Shown here: in pieces, positions 45,153 to 52,900 of the stretch
Position numbering within the stretch: position 1 is the first letter of the stretch
Layout of the letters: every line of letters begins with the position of its first letter
Assembly (NCBI GenBank): GCA_015075405.1
Contig: JABTUK010000006.1
Span: 310,001 to 374,000, forward strand
DNA from: Anaerolineales bacterium
Lineage (GTDB): Bacteria > Chloroflexota > Anaerolineae > 4572-78 > J111
DNA length: 64,000 nucleotides
Reading direction: 5' to 3'
Program-made: the position numbers and the translations under genes
Notes under the pieces: generated by a model
Told to the model about the DNA's origin: nothing
Seen by the model: only the letters and a program-made list of their open reading frames with translations
The model's database searches: none

Positions 45153-45449
45153 ATGGCAGACGAAGTATATATGGATATTCCAGCGGTGCGGGATATGGCC
45201 AAAGGCTTTGGCACAATTGGCGAAGTTCTGGATGCCGTAGCCAAGGTCCTCGAAGGGTTAGCCACCCTCTTAAAAGCAACGGCCTTTATCGGCCTGGTGG
45301 GTGGCTACATAGTGCTTCAATTTATCGAGATGATCAAGCCGCATATCGAAGAAATGGCCGAAAAGTGCCGGGAATTGATGCAGGATTTGAACAAGTCGGT
45401 AGATGCTTATGAGCGGGGCGACGCTTTAGGCGCAACAAGGTTCTATTAA
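45153..45449 (+). CDS. WXG100-sized protein with a hydrophobic hinge (4)
   Basis: A 98-residue protein, ATG preceded by caggagg. It has the size and two-helix layout of the family. In place of the W-x-G turn is a hydrophobic Gly-rich stretch (residues 42-60, ATAFIGLVGGYIVLQFIEM) that could insert in a membrane. The second half (MAEKCRELMQDLNKSVDAYE) is a normal charged helix. It could be a membrane-active or pore-lining member of the set. Family membership is inferred from operon and size more than sequence. Confidence 0.7.
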   Translation: MADEVYMDIPAVRDMAKGFGTIGEVLDAVAKVLEGLATLLKATAFIGLVGGYIVLQFIEMIKPHIEEMAEKCRELMQDLNKSVDAYERGDALGATRFY

Positions 45450-45470
45450 TCCTTAAAGCGCAACGGGTAA

Positions 45471-45520
45471 AAGTACAGAAAGGCGGATTTGAGCATGCTC
45501 AAATCCACCTTTCTGTACTT
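45471..45520. terminator. 50-bp near-perfect palindrome, bidirectional terminator
   Basis: The arms aagtacagaaagg ... ggatttgagca and their complement match over 25 bp with one mismatch (45471-45495 with 45496-45520). T-rich bases follow. It lies 22 bp after the WXG100 operon and ahead of the opposed pseudokinase gene. Confidence 0.8.
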
Positions 45521-45533
45521 TATTAAGCCAGAT

Positions 45534-45646
45534 GTAACTACTCAGCCCCCATGTCATTTCGAGGCCAAAGACCAAGAAATCTCTGGAGCGCCGCCAGGTT
45601 AGGGATTTCTCCCTTCGGTCGAAATGACATATCTGAGCAGTTACGC
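45534..45646. repeat. MITE-like palindromic repeat, copy 3
   Basis: The ends gtaactactcag and ctgagcagttac are 12-bp terminal inverted repeats with one mismatch. The inner arms are catgtcatttcga and tcgaaatgacat, and gaaatctc with gatttctccc. It is the third copy of the element at 9322 and 30657, here just after a strong terminator. Confidence 0.88.
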
Positions 45647-45650
45647 CCGA

Positions 45651-46745
45651 TCAGGCGGCAAAATTATTGAGCGAAATCACCACCGCCAGCAGAAAAGCAA
45701 TGGCCAGCAAAGCGGCCACCACCACCATAATGGTCTTGGTGGTTGGCCACCGGCTCTTCTTTTCACCGGGCAATTCGCCAAAATACCCCAGCAGTTGTTT
45801 AGCCAGTACCGTAGCATCTTGTTGGCGGCGGCTAATTTGCGGGTCAACCGCCTGGATAGCAATATCGGCCACGGTTTTTACATCTTCAACCCGCGTCATC
45901 CTGACCAGGCGATTGCGCTGCACCATCCGGTAAACCTCGGTATCGCTTTGCAGCTTAAAAGTAAAAGCAGGTTCACCCACCAGCAGTTCATACAAGATCA
46001 AGCCCAAACCGTAAACATCGGTGGCATACTCAGGGCGGATTTTGCCGTTGCTGGTCAGCTCCGGGGCGGTGTAAGCCGGCAACACAAAAAAAGGATACCA
46101 GTTAGCGTTGAGATTTTGGGCATCGCTGACAATACCGAGGTCAAACAGCAGCACGCGGGGCACGTTCGGCTCGGTATCAAAACGAACCAGAACGCCCTCC
46201 GGGGTCAGTCCGTAGTGATAAATGCCTTTACTGTGCAAAAAGGCAACCGCATAGGCCAGACCAATCACAATCCAGCAGACGTGGTTGATCCACAGTTGGG
46301 GATTTTCGGTAATAATGTCGCGCAAAGGCTGCCCTTCGACGTGCTCAAACAGGTAAAAGTAAAGCAGATGGCCTTGCAGCATGGTTTTGCCATAGGCGTC
46401 TATTTTGAGGGTGGTGTTGGCATAAGGCGGCAGCAGGGTTGGTAAATATTTGCTCTGGGTTCTCTTGAGTTGAATATCGCGCAAAAACTCGGCCTCTCGT
46501 TTGAGCCTTTCTTTATTCTCAGCGCCCGGATGGGCCACCTTCAAAAAAACTTTTTTCTTCTGATGAGTGGCCTCATACAGCACTGCCGAGCGTAACACGA
46601 TGACCGGCTTGATGATTTCAATATCGCCAATCCATTCACCATAACCCAAAATACTGGGCGACATTTCGGCTGGGCAGTAGGTTTCCTGGCAGTACAGATT
46701 ACTATCGGGCGAGGTGCGTTCGCACAAAAGACAAACGTGTTTCAT
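45651..46745 (-). CDS. Membrane pseudokinase with N-terminal zinc ribbon (EssB/YukC-like layout)
   Basis: I place the start at ATG 46745, which opens with a zinc ribbon (Cys5, 8, 19, 24), as in the kinase at 37330. The 364-residue protein has a kinase fold: VFLKVAHP (the Lys), EHVEGQPL at the hinge, DVYGLGLILYELL in the C-lobe. The catalytic loop reads YHYGLTPEGVL, where HRDxxxxN is expected, so the catalytic Asp and Asn are missing. The DFG is DLG. It should not transfer phosphate. One membrane helix closes it (IMVVVAALLAIAFLLAVVIS, then about 6 residues). EssB/YukC of Firmicutes type VII systems is also a pseudokinase with one membrane helix; this may be its counterpart. It is divergent from the giant ATPase gene. 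Confidence 0.85.
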   Translation of the reverse strand: MKHVCLLCERTSPDSNLYCQETYCPAEMSPSILGYGEWIGDIEIIKPVIVLRSAVLYEATHQKKKVFLKVAHPGAENKERLKREAEFLRDIQLKRTQSKYLPTLLPPYANTTLKIDAYGKTMLQGHLLYFYLFEHVEGQPLRDIITENPQLWINHVCWIVIGLAYAVAFLHSKGIYHYGLTPEGVLVRFDTEPNVPRVLLFDLGIVSDAQNLNANWYPFFVLPAYTAPELTSNGKIRPEYATDVYGLGLILYELLVGEPAFTFKLQSDTEVYRMVQRNRLVRMTRVEDVKTVADIAIQAVDPQISRRQQDATVLAKQLLGYFGELPGEKKSRWPTTKTIMVVVAALLAIAFLLAVVISLNNFAA

Positions 46746-46866
46746 GGACTTTACCCCCCACAGTTCTTGCTGCTTTTTTGTAAAACATTTCTTGCTGCGC
46801 ATTACACTACCTTCATTTTGGGGACATGTCAAGTTAAAATTTTAGGAATTTGCAGTCGGCCAAAAG

Positions 46867-46921
46867 AGAGCAGAATTTTCGGAATGTAAGAATAATTCTT
46901 CAATCCTGTAAATTCTGCTCT
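46867..46921. promoter_or_regulatory. Inverted repeat in the divergent promoter region
   Basis: agagcagaattt (46867-46878) and its exact complement (46910-46921) flank an inner near-palindrome aagaataattctt (46888-46900). It sits between the pseudokinase and the giant ATPase genes and ends 19 bp before the ATPase ATG. It could be an operator or an mRNA hairpin over the leader. Confidence 0.5.
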
Positions 46922-46940
46922 AAACAGAGAGAATAAGCAG

Positions 46941-49900
46941 ATGAACGAACCCATTTACATTGACCGGCCTCCCCGCATCCAGCCGGAGTTACCCTTTGAC
47001 CAAATCGAAATCCCCACCCCCCCTGACAAAGAGGAACAGGGCAACGCCCGTTTGCTGCAGGTGGGGCTGCCCCTGCTGACCATTGTCGGCTATATCCTGA
47101 TCGGCACCCTGGGTGGCGGCGGGCGAAATCCCTTATTCATTCTGCCGATGGCCCTCTCCGTGCTGGCTTCGGTGGGTTTTTCCATCTACAGTTATCGCCA
47201 AGAAAAGCAGCGCCAGGCCGAAATCGAAAAAGCTTATTCGGAGCGTATCATCGAGCTGACCAAAGAGATGAACATCCAGCACGACATGCAGCGCCGCTTT
47301 TACCGCTACAACTACCCCGACCGCCTGACCACCTTTCGCATCGTCCACAACGCCCGCGCCGAAGTGGAAAAACCGGAACGGACTCTCCGCTCCGAGGCCC
47401 GCTTGTGGGAACGGCGGGTTTCAGATGACGATTTTGGGGTAGTACGCCTGGGCATGGGCAGCCTACCCTCCACCGTTACCTATGTTTTGGGCGAGGTGGA
47501 AAACTTTGAGGATTATCAAGTCCGCGAAGCCATGAAGCTGGAAGAAGATTCTCAATTTGTCTCCGATATCCCGGTTATTATTTCTCTGCGCACCCCCCAC
47601 GAAGACAAAAAAGAAGAAGACGAAGAAGACGACGAGGAGAAAGAGCGGAAAGAAGCCCAGGCCAACCGCACCCCGGTAACGCATGCCCTGGGCATTGCCG
47701 GCGAACCGCAGTCGGTTTATGCCTACACGCGGGCTATGCTCGCCCATTACCTGGTTTTCCACGCGCCGAGTGACGCGAAGCTGTACCTTTTGGCCGCCAG
47801 TAAAAAAGAGTGGGCCTGGGCTGAGGCTGTACCGCACAGTCAAAAGGACGACCTGAGCCAATACCTGTGCTTTCTCGAGGACATCAAAGAAGACAAAACG
47901 GAAAAAGGCTTTGACGACGATGAGGAAGGCGCTTTAGGCCAATACCTGGAAGGCATTCGTAAGCTGTTGGCCCAACGCAAAATCCGTTTGCAGGAGCGCG
48001 ACGAGAACCAGGGCGGCGCTGACCCCACCCTGCCCTTCCTGCTGGTGGTGGTAGACCTGCTCGACTCGATTTACGACGAAAAATCCCCGCTGGGCAGCCT
48101 GACCTCCGACGCGGCCATTTCCATTCTGCTGGAAGAGGGCGCGCAGTTGGGCGCGGCGGTCATCTTTTTGGTGCCCGAACGCAGCAAAGTGCCCAGCGGC
48201 TGCACCGGCGTCATCGAAATGGAACGGACCACGCCGGCTACCAACAGCAAGCTTGAGCAGAGCCAAAAACTCCATTTTCGTTATTCCGAAGTAGGGGTCA
48301 ACTCCTTCCGCTATGTCGGCGAGGCCGATTACGTCACCCGGCCCGATGAAATGACCATCCTGACCCAGCAGTTGGCCCAGTTGCGCATCCGCGAGAGCTT
48401 TGGGGCTAACCTGACCCGCACTGTGCCTTTCCTCGATTTCATGGGCTATAAATCAATCCTGGACTTGCAGGCTGATACCTGGAAAAAATGGCAGGACAGC
48501 GTTAAGCCGAAATATGCCAACTGGCTGCGCTGCAAAATCGGCATGATGTCCGGCAACAAACCCCGGACAATGGTCTTTTCGGCCAAGCGGGATGGGGTGC
48601 ATGGCATGGTCGCCGGCAGCACCGGCTCCGGCAAGTCGGAGTTGTTGATTTCGCTCATCACTGGCCTGTCCGTTACTTACGACCCGACCGTGCTCAACTT
48701 TGTGCTGGTGGATTACAAAGGCGGCGGCGCGTTCAAAGGGTTTGAAGACCTGCCCCACTGCGTGGACATCATCACCAACCTGCAAGGCGAAGGCGTAACC
48801 CGCATGTTCACCGCCATCCAGTCGGAAATGCAGCGCCGCCAGGCCCTCAACGCCGAAACCGAAACCAAAAACATTGTGGACTATCGCCAGAAGGGGCTGC
48901 ACGAAACCTACCACCCCTATCCCTACCTGTTTATCATCATTGACGAATTTGCCGAAATGATTGCCGATCGGGCCGAGTTCAAAGGGCAACTGGAGAGTAT
49001 CACCCGTGTAGGCCGGGCGCAGGGCGTCTCGCTCATTTTGGCGGCCCAGCGGCCCAGCGGCGTAACCGACCAGATGCGCTCCAATATCAAGTTCCGCATC
49101 TGCCTGCGGGTGGAAACATCGGGCGAGAGCCGCGAAATGCTGCGCCGTTCCGACGCCGCCTTCCTGCCCACCGATATTCCCGGTCGCGGCTATTTGCAGG
49201 TGGGCAATGATGAAATCGAGTTGATTCAGACGGCCTATACCGGCGACAAGGTGATTGACCCGAACCGCACCCCCCAGGCCAGGGTCATCTGGCCAGATCG
49301 AAACGAGCTTTACGATGCCTCGCAGGACCAGGAACCGCCCGAACTGTACAAGGCCATCGTGGCGATGCTCGGCAAAATGGCCCGCGAGCACGGCATCGAG
49401 AAACAGCGCGCTCCCTGGCCTGACTTTCTGCCGAACCGCCTGTCGCTGTCCGAATTATTAGTCTCGCCCGACCAAACCATTCCTGCCGTCACCTCCGAAG
49501 GGTACCTGATTGACGTGGACAAAATCATGCTCGGCTTGAAGCCCGATATCGCCCTGACCCTGAATCCGGGGGTCAACAAATGGTTGAACGGCGAAGTCGG
49601 CTGGCTGGAACGGCAGGATTGGGAGAATTACGCTTTGCGCCCGGTGGTCGGCCTGGTGGACAACCCCTACGCAGCCAAGCAGTTGCCCCTGGTGATTGAT
49701 TTGCCGCGCGGTCATGTCTCCCTCTTTGGCGCGTCGGGCTGGGGCAAAACCACCTTTATCCGCACTTTGGTGGTCAGCCTGACGGCCACCCATTCGCCCA
49801 ATCACCTGCACGTTTACGTGTTGGATTTGGGCGGGCGCAACCTGGGCGTGCTGGAAAACCTGCCCCACGTCGGCTCGGTCATCATCCCCGACGCCGAAGG

Positions 49901-52900
49901 CTACGAGGAACGGGTCGAACAACTCCTGCGCGAGCTGGACGACATCGTTGAGCAGCGCAAGACCATTCTTTACAATGCCGGCGTGCCCGACCTGTACAAA
50001 TACAACGATACCCACCCCACCACGCCTCTGCCGGCCATTGTGGTCTGTATTGACAACTTTATCGAGTTCAAAGAAACCTTTGGCGGCGACGCTGAGAGCG
50101 ATGTCGAAACGGTTTTTGATAAGTTTGTCGGGTTGGCGCGGCAGGCCAAACCCTACGGCATCCATTTTGTGATTACGGTCAGTCAGCCCGTTGTGCTGTC
50201 AAGCCAGTTGCAAAGCCTCTTCACCGAGCGGCTGACCCTGAAGCTGGCCGACCCGACCGAGTACCGCGCCATCGTCGGCGGGCAGGTGGGCGATATCGGC
50301 GATGTGCCGGGCCGGGGTTACGTAAAAATCGGCCATCTGCCGCTGACCTTTCAGATTGCCCAGCCGATTGACCTGGCCCGCGATGCCAACGAAACCAAAG
50401 AGTTAGAACAGTACGCCCAGAGCATGCAAGATTTCATTACCAGTACCGGCTATGTTTATAAAAAGCCGGTGCGCGTGGACGCTTTGCCTCGCTCAATTCT
50501 TTTTAAGCAAATTTTAGCCCGCAAACTCAACCTGGAGTTGAACGAGACATTTGTGGATCAATTAAGGCTGAGCACCGCCCAAAATTGGCAGGACAGCCTC
50601 AAGCCGGAACTGGCCGACTGGCTCAAAGTGACCATCGGGGTTGTTTCGGGCAACCGCCTGCGCGAAATGCACTTCGAGGCCAAAAAGGATGGCGTGCATG
50701 GTATGGTCGCCGGGGGGACCGGGGCCGGTAAATCCGAGTTGTTGATGACTCTGATTGTCGGTCTGGCTCTGAATTACGACCCCAGCGTGTTGAACTTTGT
50801 GCTGGTGGATTACAAAGGCGGCGGCGCGTTCCAGCCCTTCCGTGATTTGCCCCACTGCATTGATATTGTGACCAACCTCAACAAGTCGGCGGTCAAGCGC
50901 TTTTTCACCGCCATCAATGCCGAAATGCAGCGCCGCCAGAAGCTCAATGCCGACACCGGCACCAAAGATATTGTCGAGTACCGGGCCAAAGGGCTGCATT
51001 TGACCAACGAGCCGTACCCGCACCTGTACATCATCATTGACGAATACGCCGAAATGATTACCGACAACCCGGAATTTAAGGATGAACTCGACAGCATCAC
51101 CCGCGTCGGCCGGGCACAAGGGGTCAACCTGTTATTGGCTTCGCAGCGGCCCACCGGCGTGTCGGACCAGATGCGGGCTAATATCAAATTCCGCATCTGC
51201 TTGCGGGTCGAGCAGGTAGATACCAGCCGCGAAATGCTGCGCCGCTCCGACGCCGCCTTTTTGCCCAACGGTATGCCAGGGCGCGGCTACTTACAGGTGG
51301 GCAACGAAAACATCGAGCTGATCCAGATGGCCTACACCGGCGAAAACTACGAGTACGCCGAACTGCGCGAGGGCGGCAAGCAGGCCAAGTTTTACGATGT
51401 GGTGGTAGATTTGTGCAATGAACTGCTCCAGGGCCAGGCCCCGCGCACCCCCTGGCCGCCCTTCCTGCCGACCAAGCTGACCATGTCCAGTCCGCTGGTT
51501 GAAGCCTACCTGGATAAAGAGTACGAACACCTGATGACCCTGGGCCAATTCGAGCGCATCACCAGCCTGAACCCCTTTATCCGGCGCTGGTTTACCGGCA
51601 AAGTGGCCTGGCCCGGCATGGATTGGACCAAAACGGCCATGCGGGCCATCGCCGGGCTGGCCGATGACCCCTACAATGCCCGCCAGTTGCCCCTGGTGGT
51701 TGACTTTACCAAGGGGCATGTCGTCCTCTTTGGCGCATCGGGCTGGGGCAAAACTACCTTTATGCGCTCGCTGGTGGTCAGCCTGGCCGCCACCCACTCA
51801 CCGGCCGAGTTTCACGCCCACATCTTCGACTTGGGCGGGCGCAACCTGGAGGTACTGAACGCCCTGCCGCATGTCGGCACGATTATCATGCCCGACGAGC
51901 GCGGCTACGAGGAGCGGGTGCAGCAAATTCTGCGCGAGTTGAACGACATCGTGGACGAGCGCAAGAAGCTTTTCAGCGAGGTCGGCGTCTCGACGCTGTA
52001 TGACTACAACATCAGCCACCCCGACCGGATTGAGCCGGCCATCCTGGTGGTCATTGACAACTTCCCGGAGTTCATCGAAACGTTTGGCGACACCTCCAAA
52101 AAGGACAGCGAGGATAATCTGCTGGAAGCCTTTGTGCTGCTGGTCCGCCAGGCCAAAGCCTACGGTTTGCACTTTGTTATCTCGGTCAACCGCCTCAACG
52201 AGCTGTCGAGCAAGCTCTACAGCCTCTTTACCGAGCGGCTGACCCTGCGCCTGTCCGATTCGGGCGACTACCGCTCCATTGTCGGCGGCACGCCGGCCGA
52301 AATTGACGAAATTCCGGGCCGGGGCTACGTCAAAGCGGGCCGCCAGCCGCTGGAGTTTCAGATTGCCTTTGCCGTGGGCGAGTTTGACGAGCAGGGCCAG
52401 ATCAAAGCGGAAATCGCCCAGATCCGGCAGTTGGGCCAACTGATGCACGATTTGGGCCGCAAGGCCTGGTCGGGCCGGGAGCCGCTGCGGATTGACGCCC
52501 TGCCCAAATCGTCCTCTTATCGGCAAGTGCTGGCTGAAGTGTTTGGCATCAACCAGGAAACGGGCTTCCTGGACGAGCTAAAAGAAGCCATCCGCCAAAA
52601 ATGGGCCACCACCGGCTCTGCCGAACACGCCGACTGGCTGTCGGCAGTGCTCGGCATCACTTCCGGCAACCGCAAGCGCACCCTGCATCTTTCGGCCAAA
52701 ACCGACGGCGTGCATGGCATGATCGCCGGCGGTACCGGCTCCGGTAAATCGGAAATGTTGATGACCATGCTGGTTGGCCTGGCCGTGTTCCAGTCGCCCG
52801 ATATTTTGAATTTTGTACTGGTAGACTACAAAGGCGGCGGGGCCTTTAAGCCTTTTGAAAAGCTGCCGCACGTGGTAGATATTGTGACCAACCTCAACAA

